Assembly: GCF_000455245.1 (NCBI RefSeq) | Contig: NZ_HG005167.1 | Span: 247,351 to 282,526, forward strand | DNA from: Nesterenkonia massiliensis | GTDB lineage: Bacteria; Actinomycetota; Actinomycetes; Actinomycetales; Micrococcaceae | Length of the DNA stretch: 35,176 bases | Reading direction: 5' to 3' | Shown here: positions 7,945 to 16,419 of the stretch, piece after piece | Position numbering within the stretch: the stretch's first letter is position 1 | Layout: each line of letters opens with the position of its first letter | Notes under the pieces: model-generated | Told to the model about the DNA's origin: nothing | What the model saw: the letters and a program-made list of their open reading frames with translations, nothing else | Databases searched by the model: none | Program-made: the position numbers and the translations under genes

Positions 7945-8542
7945 CGGTCTACCCAGGCGGTGCCGAGTTCCTCCAAGGACGCGGTACCGGAGCTGACGGT
8001 GGCGATCTTGGCCGCGAGTTGATCCGCCTGCTCCATCTCATCGGGAATCGCAAGAGTCAGCGCCGCATTGCCAGGGATCTTGCCATAATCAGTATTGAGC
8101 ACGGAGACACCTGTGCTGCGCAGTTCGTTCTCCCATCGTCCTGCTTCAGCAATCGGGGCGAGCAGACTGTACTGGCACAAGCGTTGGCGCCGCCGGAAAG
8201 CCCCGGAGGCCCCCGCGCTCTCCAGGGCGGCGATTACCGAATCCGAGTAGGCACTGACCAGCCCTCCAGCCCCCAGCAGTGTGCCGCCAAACCAGCGCAC
8301 CACCACCACGACGACGTCGCTGAGGTCTTCCCGCCCGGAGGGCATGCTGGCCTTCACCAGTGGTGCCGAGCCGTAGGGTGTGTGCGCCGGAGGTCATCGA
8401 CCAGCTGGTGCGCGCGATCCGAGGATTCTGCCCGGCGCATGACAGTCAAGAAGCGCGACTTCTTGCGCTCGATCTCGGTGATGATCTCAGCATCACTGGC
8501 GAGCACGGTGTAGGCAGAAGCGGCGGTCGAGGGGGAATCCAT
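7941..8542 (-). pseudogene. yigZ: YigZ/IMPACT-family protein, internal deletion with frameshift
   Basis: The minus-strand frame starting at ATG 8542 encodes the N-terminal part (EIITEIERKKSRFLT, HPTARHH) and ends in a stop just after ARHHW, near 8354. A second frame (about 8370-7941) carries the rest: SGREDLSDVVVVVVRWFGGTLLGAGGLVSAYSDSV and the small C-terminal domain. In intact YigZ proteins the central stretch between ARHHC and the D-L-S-D-V strand includes the D-D-G-E-P-S-G-T-A-G motif. That stretch, about 25 residues, is absent here and the two halves are out of frame. The intact family is about 205-215 aa and its biochemical role is poorly defined. TAGACT with 7 nt to the ATG suggests a leaderless promoter. 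Confidence 0.8.
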
Positions 8543-8604
8543 CAGCTAGAGTCTAGGTGCTGCCTTGACGTTATCTGGACCGAGAAGCCACGATCATTCA
8601 TGAT

Positions 8605-9795
8605 TCAGGCCTGCATCCGAGCGACGAGCGCTGCTCGCAGCGGAGACTCAATCGGCATCACACGCAGTGCCGTGTATGCGGCTTCCTCGTCCTCTATGGC
8701 TTCGGGCAATTGGAGATAGCGGAAGAGCTCTTCGGCACTCCCGTCGTCGAGCAGCGACTCGCGCAGCGCAGCGGCAAGGTGATGACGGATCGAGAGGATC
8801 CCAGGGGCCTCAGAGGCCGGCAGCAGGCTGCCACCGTAGAGGTCTAGAGCGGCCGTGCGGTCACCGGCGGTCAGAGCGGTCAGCACTGCGACAGCATCGT
8901 GATCAATCGCCGCAGTTAAGCGATACGGCTTCGAGGCCACATCGACGCCCGCGGCTGCAGGTGAGCTGCGCAGCTGTTTGCGTAGCCGAACCATCTCGGC
9001 ACGCATCGCTACCTGATGCCCAGATTCACCGTAGACCAGTTCGGCAAGCTCCTGGGCACCATACCCGCTCCCGGTGTGAGCCATATCCCAGGAAAGCAGG
9101 GTGAGAATTTCAGCGTGGCGTAAACTCAGGCATTCTCGGGCCGCCGCACCGCCGAGCTGGGGCCGATAGGTCCCCAAGGTGATGAGCTGTGGCAATCCGG
9201 AGACCGCTGGGAGGACCTTCAGCTCTGCCTCAGCGGCTGAGATTGCCGCCTGAATCAGCGGCAGCGAGTGGGTGGCCACTGCCTTCTCATCTCCGGTCAG
9301 ATCCACTACCCCCAGGAGCGCCCCGGTATGAGGGTTCCGGATGGGTGCCGCTGAGCAGGAGAACCGATGAGCAGAGTAGGCGAAGTGCTCATCCTGGTGA
9401 ACTTGGGCGCCGTGTCCGGTGGCCAGCGCCAGACCTGGGGCCGAGGTGCCGATCGCTTGCTCTGACCAGGTGGCACCGGCTCGGAAAGCAGAGTTTTCGG
9501 CTTGTCGCAGTGCGTGTCGGTCACCGTCTACCCAGAGCAGGCGCCCCTCGGCGTCGCCAATAGCCACCAGCAGCCCAGCCTGTGCCGCAGGCTGAACGAG
9601 GAGCTTCTGAAAAATGGGCAGCACTTGCTGCAATGGATGTTCTTGGCGATACGCGCTGAGTGTCTCGTCGTCGAGTTCCACGGGAGCCATTGACGTGTCA
9701 GGGTTCTGCAGGAACTGCGATGACCTGTACCAAGACTCGCGCAGCACAGGGGGCAGCGAATCCCATGTGCACGGTTCATCCGGAACGGCCTTCAT
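8605..9795 (-). CDS. GAF-domain transcriptional regulator of aldehyde metabolism
   Basis: This protein of about 396 aa has an N-terminal helical region (PPVLRESWYRSSQ) and a GAF sensor domain (about residues 75-205; RLLWVDGD, AFRAGATWSEQAIGT, HFAYSAHRFSCSAAPI, GALLGVVDLTG). A C-terminal winged-helix/BTAD-like region follows (LSLRHAEILTLL, LAELVYGE, MRAEMVRLRKQL, SKPYRL). No AAA+ sigma-54 domain and no Fis-type helix-turn-helix is present, unlike AcoR. Such proteins sit divergently from aldehyde dehydrogenase genes in many actinobacteria and probably control them. The ATG at 9795 is preferred over the GTG at 9798, because AAGGAGG directly abuts the GTG. The ligand is unknown. Confidence 0.8.
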   Translation of the reverse strand: MKAVPDEPCTWDSLPPVLRESWYRSSQFLQNPDTSMAPVELDDETLSAYRQEHPLQQVLPIFQKLLVQPAAQAGLLVAIGDAEGRLLWVDGDRHALRQAENSAFRAGATWSEQAIGTSAPGLALATGHGAQVHQDEHFAYSAHRFSCSAAPIRNPHTGALLGVVDLTGDEKAVATHSLPLIQAAISAAEAELKVLPAVSGLPQLITLGTYRPQLGGAAARECLSLRHAEILTLLSWDMAHTGSGYGAQELAELVYGESGHQVAMRAEMVRLRKQLRSSPAAAGVDVASKPYRLTAAIDHDAVAVLTALTAGDRTAALDLYGGSLLPASEAPGILSIRHHLAAALRESLLDDGSAEELFRYLQLPEAIEDEEAAYTALRVMPIESPLRAALVARMQA

Positions 9796-9955
9796 CACCC
9801 TCCTTACCCACAGTCTCTGTGGTGCTAGTCACAGTTTACGTCGAAGATCGGTCACAGACTATGCAACGGTGATGCAACCTCCAGGGGAGTAGCTTTCGAT
9901 CAAGGCGTGATGCACGTCACGTCCAGTGGAATGCAACCTTGACGAAGGAGTCACC
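9796..9955. promoter_or_regulatory. Divergent regulatory region with direct and inverted repeats
   Basis: This 160-bp region separates the GAF regulator from the aldehyde dehydrogenase. It contains a perfect inverted repeat CCACAG-TCT-CTGTGG (9808-9822), a direct repeat GTCACAG at 9828-9834 and 9851-9857 (23 bp apart, close to two helical turns), and three copies of ATGCAAC in about 9863-9938. A strong Shine-Dalgarno (GAAGGAG) precedes the ATG at 9956. The repeats are candidate binding sites for the adjacent regulator; which of them is used cannot be told. Confidence 0.45.
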
Positions 9956-11479
9956 ATGACCGTCTATGCACAACCCGGTACCGAGTCCAGCGTGGTCAGC
10001 TACAAGTCCAGGTACGAGAACTTCATCGGCGGCGAATGCGTCGCGCCAGTAAAGGGTCAGTACTTTGAGAACCTGAGTCCAGTCACTGGCAAGAGCTTCA
10101 CCGAGGTGCCGCGTTCTACCGCTGAGGACATCGACTTGGCTCTGGACGCTGCGCACAAGGCCGCGCCCGCTTGGGGGAGGACCTCCGTCGCAGAGCGAGC
10201 TGTGCTGTTGAACCGGATCGCTGATCGCATCGAGGAAAATCTCGAGGCCCTGGCTGTGGCCGAGACCTGGGAGAACGGCAAACCAGTTCGCGAAACCTTG
10301 GCCGCCGATCTTCCCTTGGCCGTTGACCATTACCGCTACTTCGCCGGAGCCATTCGCGCTCAGGAAGGCGGTATTAGCGAGATCGATGGCAGTACTGTGG
10401 CCTACCACTTTCATGAGCCGCTTGGTGTGGTGGGCCAGATCATCCCTTGGAACTTTCCGCTGCTGATGGCGACCTGGAAGCTGGCTCCGGCATTGGCCGC
10501 CGGCAACGCCGTCGTACTCAAACCAGCAGAGCAAACACCAGCGTCGATTCTGCTGCTGATGGAACTGCTGGCAGACATCCTCCCTCCGGGCGTGGTCAAT
10601 GTGGTCAATGGCTTCGGAGCCGAAGCCGGGGCGCCGCTGGCGTCGAGTCCCAGGATTCGCAAGATCGCCTTCACCGGCGAGACCACCACGGGACGGCTCA
10701 TCATGCAGTACGCCTCGCAGAACCTCATCCCCGTCACCCTTGAGCTGGGAGGAAAGAGCCCGAACATCTTCTTCGAAGATGTCGCCCGGGAGAACGATGC
10801 CTACTACGACAAGGCTCTCGAAGGCTTCACTATGTTCGCCCTGAACCAAGGCGAGGTGTGCACCTGCCCATCACGTGCGTTGATCCAGTCCAGTATCTTT
10901 GACCAGTTCCTCGGTGATGCAGTCGAGCGCACAAAGGCTGTGAAGCAGGGGAATCCGCTGGATACCGATACCATGGTCGGCGCGCAGGCGAGCAACGACC
11001 AGCTGGAAAAGATTCTCAGCTATATCGATATCGGAAAGGCTGAAGGGGCTCAAGTGCTGACCGGCGGCGCCCGCGCGGAACTGGACGGGGATTTGGCGGA
11101 GGGTTTCTATGTGGAACCCACGATCTTCCGCGGCAGCAATTCCATGCGGGTCTTCCAGGAGGAGATTTTTGGTCCGGTGGTCTCGGTGACAGAGTTCTCC
11201 GAATACGACGACGCGATCTCCACCGCCAATGACACCCTCTACGGTCTGGGTGCCGGTGTGTGGTCCCGCGATGCGAATACTGCCTACCGCGCCGGCCGGG
11301 ATATCCAGGCCGGACGAGTCTGGACCAACTGCTACCACCAGTATCCCGCCCACGCAGCGTTCGGCGGATACAAACAGTCTGGTGTTGGACGAGAGAACCA
11401 CTTGATGATGCTCTCCCATTACCAGCAGACCAAGAATCTGCTTGTCAGCTACTCAGAGGACAAGCTCGGTTTCTTCTAG
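9956..11479 (+). CDS. exaC: NAD-dependent aldehyde dehydrogenase (ExaC/AldB type)
   Basis: It oxidises aldehydes, most likely acetaldehyde or other short-chain aldehydes, to acids with NAD(P). The 507-aa product shows [17 protein letters not shown] (cofactor loop), the ELGGKSPN motif with the catalytic Glu, and GEVCTCPSR with the catalytic Cys at residue 302. The Cys-Thr-Cys version is typical of the ExaC/AldB/AcoD group. IFGPVVSV is also present near the C-terminus. The start ATG at 9956 follows GAAGGAG; an in-frame start at 9926 would have no such site. A GAF regulator is divergent and a DUF779 gene follows, an arrangement common in this group. The exact substrate is inferred from the family. 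Confidence 0.93.
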   Translation: MTVYAQPGTESSVVSYKSRYENFIGGECVAPVKGQYFENLSPVTGKSFTEVPRSTAEDIDLALDAAHKAAPAWGRTSVAERAVLLNRIADRIEENLEALAVAETWENGKPVRETLAADLPLAVDHYRYFAGAIRAQEGGISEIDGSTVAYHFHEPLGVVGQIIPWNFPLLMATWKLAPALAAGNAVVLKPAEQTPASILLLMELLADILPPGVVNVVNGFGAEAGAPLASSPRIRKIAFTGETTTGRLIMQYASQNLIPVTLELGGKSPNIFFEDVARENDAYYDKALEGFTMFALNQGEVCTCPSRALIQSSIFDQFLGDAVERTKAVKQGNPLDTDTMVGAQASNDQLEKILSYIDIGKAEGAQVLTGGARAELDGDLAEGFYVEPTIFRGSNSMRVFQEEIFGPVVSVTEFSEYDDAISTANDTLYGLGAGVWSRDANTAYRAGRDIQAGRVWTNCYHQYPAHAAFGGYKQSGVGRENHLMMLSHYQQTKNLLVSYSEDKLGFF

Positions 11480-11564
11480 AAGTGTGGCCCGATGCCTTAG
11501 TCGGACCACCACTGGTGGACTGAAGTCACAGGTCTGAAATCACCGATTCCAATGGAGGGAAGTC

Positions 11565-11954
11565 ATGGGGGCCGAGCGAGTATCGATCACGGAGGAAGCC
11601 GCTGCGCTTCTGCGCAGCTTGCGCCAAGAGCACGGTAAGCCGCTGATGTTCCACCAGTCCGGAGGATGCTGCGATGGCTCGGCCCCCATGTGCTACACCC
11701 AGGGAACATTCCTGACCGGGTCTGCAGATGTTCTCCTCGGCGAGCTCACCCCGGGCACCCCCGAGCCTGTGCCGGTGTGGATCTCCAGAGCACAGTTCGA
11801 GTACTGGTCCCATACGCATATCACCATCGACGTGACGGTAGGACGAGGTGCTGGTTTCAGCATCGAAGGGCCTACCGGACGTCGGTTCATCATCCGTTCG
11901 CGGCTTTTCACTGACGAGGAGACTCAGTCGCTGGAACCAGTGCGCAGCGGCTGA
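11565..11954 (+). CDS. DUF779 domain protein
   Basis: The product is 129 aa and begins at ATG 11565 after GAGGGAAG. It contains the family core: LMFHQSGGCCDGSAPMCY (three Cys in a small cluster), then LLGEL and FEYWSHTHITIDVTVGRGAGFSIE. The closely spaced Cys residues suggest metal binding or redox chemistry, but no function is established. It lies 85 bp downstream of the aldehyde dehydrogenase, with which this family is often linked, so a supporting role for aldehyde oxidation is likely. Confidence 0.88.
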   Translation: MGAERVSITEEAAALLRSLRQEHGKPLMFHQSGGCCDGSAPMCYTQGTFLTGSADVLLGELTPGTPEPVPVWISRAQFEYWSHTHITIDVTVGRGAGFSIEGPTGRRFIIRSRLFTDEETQSLEPVRSG

Positions 11955-11991
11955 TGATCTACCCACAACGCTCCAGGGACTGCAGTCATCT

Positions 11992-13914
11992 TTAGCGGGG
12001 AACTTTCACCCCGGGCAGCTGCCACATGCCGAACCGGACTCCGCCGCTACGCAGCAGGAGGTGGTCATCCTCGACGCGGAATTCCACTGCGCCGTAGAGC
12101 TTCTGCACATCGACAGCTGGGTTCAGCGGACTTGAACACACCAGGTCTACCGGCAGGCTTGTGGTCTGCTCATCCGGTGAGGTGGATGCGAAGACCAGCA
12201 AGGACTCCTTCTCGGATTCACGGATAAAGATGATCGTGTCCGCATCGCTGAAGAGCCACCGCATCGCACCGGTAGAGAGCACCGGGTGCCGATGGCGCAG
12301 CCCTATGAACTCCCGGTAGAGACGAAGTCGCTCAGCAACCTCTGGCTGGTGGATCGAGGACCAAGGGATAGGTGTGCGGCTGATCTCGCCGTCTTCGCCG
12401 GTGAGTCCGAATTCGTCACCCGCGAAGAGGGTCGGCAGGCCCGGCAGCGAGTGCTGGAGTCCCACTGCCACCGCTACCCGCTCACCGGTGGCGTGGGTGG
12501 CGAATCGGGCGGTGTCGTGAGTGTCCAGCGGATGCATGTTGCCCAGTCGAATCCGCCAGGGGATCACTGCGTTGAACCGCTCCACAGCCTCGCGGAAGGA
12601 GTGGGCGTCTCCACGGGGAATGCCGCCGAGAGGTTGGCCGAAGAACCATGGCTCGGTTTCCTGACTCCCCTGGGCGGTGGTATAGGGCTGACCTGTGGGC
12701 TCTGCCAGCCAAGCCCACAACGGTCGGGTGAAGGAGGGATAGGTCATAGCTCCGTGCCAAGCATCCCCGGTGAGGTCGCTGGCGGCATCATTGGTGGACT
12801 CAGCCAAGAGGATGGAGTCCGGCTTGACCTCCTCCATGGTGCGACGCAGGATCTGCCTGACCTCGGCGTTGAGGTCCACATCACGAAAGCGACCGGTCAT
12901 GTTGGCCACATCGATCCGCCAGCCGTCCAGGTTGAACGGCGGCTTCAGCCACTTAGCCACTACTGAATCCGGACCTTCAATGAAAGCCCTGCGCAGCTTC
13001 TGCGAGGACCAGTCAAACTTCGGCAAGCTGGCCGCTCCCAGCCAAGACTCGTAGTCGCCGTCGTCGGTGAAATAGTAGAAGCCGCGCTCATCTGAATCTG
13101 GCTCCGCAAGTGCTCGCTGGAACCACTCATGGCGATCACCGGAATGATTGGTGGTGAGGTCTCCGATCACCTTCATGCCTCGCTGATGAGCTGCATCGGT
13201 CAGCCTGATCAGCGCCTCATCGCCGCCGAGCAATGGATCCACCTGTTCAAAGCTCGACGCGTCATAACGGTGATTGGACGCACCCGGGAAGAACGGGGTC
13301 AGGTAGAGAATGTTGATACCCAGCTGCTGGAGGTGATCAAGGTGCTCGACGACGCCGTCGAGGTCACCTCCGTAGAACTGACATACCCGGGAGGGCATCA
13401 CCGGGTTGACCGGATCAGCCCAATCAGCTGGCTCCGCCCAGTCCGGGATCTCGCGTGAGTCGGCACCAGCAGAACGGGCGAATCTGTCCGGAAAGATCTG
13501 ATACATCACCCCGTCATAAAGCCAGAGCGGGGGTGCCGGATAGGCCAGCAGCGCGAAGTCCTCGGCATCGAGCACTTCACCGGAGTGAATACCGGACTGA
13601 TTCAGCCATTCAATAGTTGGGGCCGAACCTCCAAGCGTGTCTTCATCGTGTATCAGCAGCCACCGGTAGCCGTGGCGCGGATTGGCCACCTTGACCTGCG
13701 CCTGCCACCAACGCCAGCCGTTGAGGATACCTAGGTCGGTGGCAGTATCCCAGTGAGGCTCATGATCGGGATTGGACCTGACCATGACGTTGCGTAACTT
13801 CGGGTACTGCTGCGGCACACGTAGGCGCAGGGTAACGGTTTCGCCCAGCGTTGGATGCGCAGTGGAGACGTGGAGCGGTGAACCATCGTGATGGGGCAAC
13901 GGCTCAGGGGTCAC
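11992..13914 (-). CDS. GH13 alpha-amylase family enzyme (neopullulanase / maltodextrin glucosidase type)
   Basis: A 640-aa hydrolase expected to cut maltodextrins in the cytosol (no signal peptide). Residues 1-125 form an N-terminal beta-domain of the kind found in neopullulanase and cyclomaltodextrinase. The catalytic barrel starts at WLYDGVMYQIFPDRF. Visible GH13 motifs are NILYLTPFFPG, DLTTNHSG, GWRIDVANMTG (nucleophile Asp335), LLAESTND (acid/base Glu372) and LDTHDTARF (Asp467). The GTG start at 13914 overlaps the malG stop, so the gene is translationally coupled as the last member of malE-malF-malG-GH13. Its role is probably to break down the oligosaccharides imported by that transporter. 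Exact specificity cannot be read from the sequence. Confidence 0.9.
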   Translation of the reverse strand: MTPEPLPHHDGSPLHVSTAHPTLGETVTLRLRVPQQYPKLRNVMVRSNPDHEPHWDTATDLGILNGWRWWQAQVKVANPRHGYRWLLIHDEDTLGGSAPTIEWLNQSGIHSGEVLDAEDFALLAYPAPPLWLYDGVMYQIFPDRFARSAGADSREIPDWAEPADWADPVNPVMPSRVCQFYGGDLDGVVEHLDHLQQLGINILYLTPFFPGASNHRYDASSFEQVDPLLGGDEALIRLTDAAHQRGMKVIGDLTTNHSGDRHEWFQRALAEPDSDERGFYYFTDDGDYESWLGAASLPKFDWSSQKLRRAFIEGPDSVVAKWLKPPFNLDGWRIDVANMTGRFRDVDLNAEVRQILRRTMEEVKPDSILLAESTNDAASDLTGDAWHGAMTYPSFTRPLWAWLAEPTGQPYTTAQGSQETEPWFFGQPLGGIPRGDAHSFREAVERFNAVIPWRIRLGNMHPLDTHDTARFATHATGERVAVAVGLQHSLPGLPTLFAGDEFGLTGEDGEISRTPIPWSSIHQPEVAERLRLYREFIGLRHRHPVLSTGAMRWLFSDADTIIFIRESEKESLLVFASTSPDEQTTSLPVDLVCSSPLNPAVDVQKLYGAVEFRVEDDHLLLRSGGVRFGMWQLPGVKVPR

Positions 13915-14792
13915 TTCACACTTCCTGCCACGAGGCCGGAGACGATATAGCGCTGAAGCAGCAGGAACAGCGCTACGGGAATGATGGCCGCGAGAACAGC
14001 ACCGGCTGCAAAGACTGACCAGTTCTGCGAGGTTTCCTGGGAGATGAACTGGTAGAGGCCCACCGCAAGAGTCTGTTTCTGCGGGTCACGCAGCAGTACC
14101 GAGGCGATGACGAACTCGCTGAGGGTACCCACCAGGGACAGCAGCGCGACCACCGCGAGAATGGGGGAGACCAGTGGCAGGATGATGGTGAAGAAGATGC
14201 GGGCGTGGCCGGCGCCGTCGATCCGCGCTGCTTCATCGATGGACTGTGGGACGGTATTGAAGAACCCATACATCAGATAGGTGTTCACACCCAGAGCACC
14301 GCCCAGGTAGACCATGACCAGCCCTGCCTGGCTGTTGAGGCCGATGGCTGGGAAGATCTCGCCGATACCGAGCATCAGCAGGAAGATCGCGACCATCGCC
14401 AGCAGCTGGGGAAACATCTGCACCAGAACCAGAGTGATCAGTCCGACGCGGCGTCCGGTGAAACGCATCCGGGAGAAGGCGTAAGCCGCCAGCGCGCCTA
14501 GCAGCACAGATCCGGCTGAGGCGCTGAGGCCGATGACCAGGGTATTAAGAAACCAGGCGGCATAGGGCTGCTGCGGTCGGTTGAACAAGTCGATGTAGCT
14601 GTCCAGGCTCACCGTGGCGAAGAGTCTGTTCGCGGTGATGAGCGTACCGGCTGGGTTCAGCGACGCTGAGAGCACGTAGATCAGCGGGAACACGGAGAAC
14701 AGCACCACGGCGGCCCCGACAAGATGCCTCCATCCGGTTTCCCGGAACCAGCGGCGGAATGGGCGGCGATGATGGGTGAGCGTCTCTGCCAT
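13911..14792 (-). CDS. malG: Maltose/maltodextrin ABC transporter permease MalG
   Basis: A 293-aa inner-membrane permease with six predicted helices. The EAA loop that contacts the ATPase is seen as SIDEAARIDGAGHARIFFTIILPLV. The N-terminus is cytosolic and basic (HHRRPFRRWFRE). It pairs with the upstream MalF. The ATG at 14792 overlaps the malF stop region (TGATATG), with GGAG 10 nt upstream, and its own end overlaps the following GH13 gene. The C-terminus is VAGSVK, typical of MalG. Confidence 0.93.
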   Translation of the reverse strand: MAETLTHHRRPFRRWFRETGWRHLVGAAVVLFSVFPLIYVLSASLNPAGTLITANRLFATVSLDSYIDLFNRPQQPYAAWFLNTLVIGLSASAGSVLLGALAAYAFSRMRFTGRRVGLITLVLVQMFPQLLAMVAIFLLMLGIGEIFPAIGLNSQAGLVMVYLGGALGVNTYLMYGFFNTVPQSIDEAARIDGAGHARIFFTIILPLVSPILAVVALLSLVGTLSEFVIASVLLRDPQKQTLAVGLYQFISQETSQNWSVFAAGAVLAAIIPVALFLLLQRYIVSGLVAGSVK

Positions 14793-14793
14793 A

Positions 14794-16416
14794 TCAGTTC
14801 AGCTCCTCAAGGGCCTTGGTTTTGCGGAACGCCATTACCGAGATAGTTCCCACAATGATGAAGATCAGAATGGAGAATGCGCTGGCGAGGCCGTAGTCCG
14901 CCCGCGCACCGACGAAAGCGACCTTGTAGACCATCGAGATCAGGATGTCGGTGGACCCCACATTGACACCTGCGCTGACATCGCGAGGACCTCCGCCGGT
15001 GAGCATGTAGATCAGGTTGAAGTTGTTGAAGTTGAAGGCGAAGGATGAGATCAGCAGCGGAGCGATAGCTGTCAGCAGCAGCGGAAGTTTGATCATCCGG
15101 AAGGCCTGGAACGGCTTGGCGCCGTCCATCTGGGCCGCCTCGGTGAGTTCATCGGGGATCGATTGCAGGGCACCGGTGCAGACCAAGAACATATACGGGA
15201 AGCCCAACCATAGATTCACTATCAGAATGCTGAGTTTGGCAAGCCAGGGATCGGTCAACCAGGGAATTGCTGCTCCGCCGAAGAGGACGTTATTGATGAA
15301 TCCGAACTCCTGGTTCATCATCCCCGCCCATACCAGGGCAGAAAGAAACCCTGGGAAGGCGTAGGGGAGGATCATCACCAGTCGGTAATACTTACGGGAC
15401 ACCATTCTTCGGTCATTGAAGACGATCGCCAGAAACAGACCCAGGATGAAAGTCGTCGCTACGGACAGCAGAGCGAAGGCGAAGGTCCAGAGCGTGACGT
15501 AGATGAGCGGTCCACGGATGGAGTCTTCTGTGACGGCACGCAGGAAGTTGTCGAAGCCTACGTTGACCCTCCACCCCGGCATCAGCTTCTCGCCGTCCTC
15601 TGCAATGAAAGCGCCTTCTCCGGTATCTCGGTACACGGTACCGGTCGCGGAGTTGGTGAGCGTATCGGCGTTCTCGTCATACACGTAGCGGGAGGTATAG
15701 AGGTAGGCGCGCTGGCCATCCTGGGTGCGGAGGTAGCCGGCGTTGAGGTCCTCCTCCAGCGGTACGGCCAAGTTGGTGATCTCCTGCTGGCGGTTCAGCA
15801 GGTCGGCGAAGCTGAGGACGTGATGTCCTTCAATCGCGGTGATAGTGCCATTGTCGACGACGGCCCCCTCCGCCGGTTCCAGGGGCTGTTCTTCAGCACC
15901 GATGAGAACTTCACCGTTGTCATTGATGAGGGCGAAGTAGATCTCGCCGTCGGACTCGGTCACTGTCAAGGGATAGGTGGGGGAGTCAGGTACCCGGTCC
16001 TGTGTCTGCAGCATAATTGCCTGGACCGCATGATCCTTAGTGCTGTTATGACCGGTTCCGTAGTTGGTGAAGGCCACATATCCGGAGTAGAGAACGACGA
16101 AGATCTGGAAGATCAGCAGAAACACCAGACCTGGTGCCAGATACTTCGCAGGAAGCGCTCCACGCTGCAGATATATCCAGGTCAGCGCTGCAGCGCCGAC
16201 CACCACCAGGGACCCGATGAGCCAGCGATCGTTGATGAACAGCACCAGGGCGGCATAGACCGCAGTAGCGCACAGGATGCTCAGCACGATGATCTTCAAG
16301 AGCATCAGCTTCCAGCCCGTGGTGCCGTCGACAATGCGGTTGGCCTGGTGTCGTCGTCTGTCTTTTCGGCTTGCTGCCGGCGGCCGGGGGCCCGAGGTGG
16401 TGGTCGGTTCAGTCAT
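14794..16416 (-). CDS. malF: Maltose/maltodextrin ABC transporter permease MalF
   Basis: A 540-aa permease with the extra N-terminal helices and large extracytoplasmic insertion that mark MalF. Helices lie at about residues 33-52, 54-73 and 77-125, then a soluble insert (about 130-290), then the conserved permease domain with PYAFPGFLSALVWAGMMN. The EAA loop is IPDELTEAAQMDGAKPFQAFRMIKLPLL. It ends in GGGPRDVSAGVNVGSTDILISMVYK and a final helix. It starts 3 bp after the malE stop, so it is in the same operon. Confidence 0.94.
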   Translation of the reverse strand: MTEPTTTSGPRPPAASRKDRRRHQANRIVDGTTGWKLMLLKIIVLSILCATAVYAALVLFINDRWLIGSLVVVGAAALTWIYLQRGALPAKYLAPGLVFLLIFQIFVVLYSGYVAFTNYGTGHNSTKDHAVQAIMLQTQDRVPDSPTYPLTVTESDGEIYFALINDNGEVLIGAEEQPLEPAEGAVVDNGTITAIEGHHVLSFADLLNRQQEITNLAVPLEEDLNAGYLRTQDGQRAYLYTSRYVYDENADTLTNSATGTVYRDTGEGAFIAEDGEKLMPGWRVNVGFDNFLRAVTEDSIRGPLIYVTLWTFAFALLSVATTFILGLFLAIVFNDRRMVSRKYYRLVMILPYAFPGFLSALVWAGMMNQEFGFINNVLFGGAAIPWLTDPWLAKLSILIVNLWLGFPYMFLVCTGALQSIPDELTEAAQMDGAKPFQAFRMIKLPLLLTAIAPLLISSFAFNFNNFNLIYMLTGGGPRDVSAGVNVGSTDILISMVYKVAFVGARADYGLASAFSILIFIIVGTISVMAFRKTKALEELN

Positions 16417-16419
16417 GGC

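Noticed and set aside
8146-8513. Further short ORFs over the yigZ region in other frames
   Set aside because: Only two frames give YigZ motifs; the third minus-strand frame and the plus-strand frame show none.
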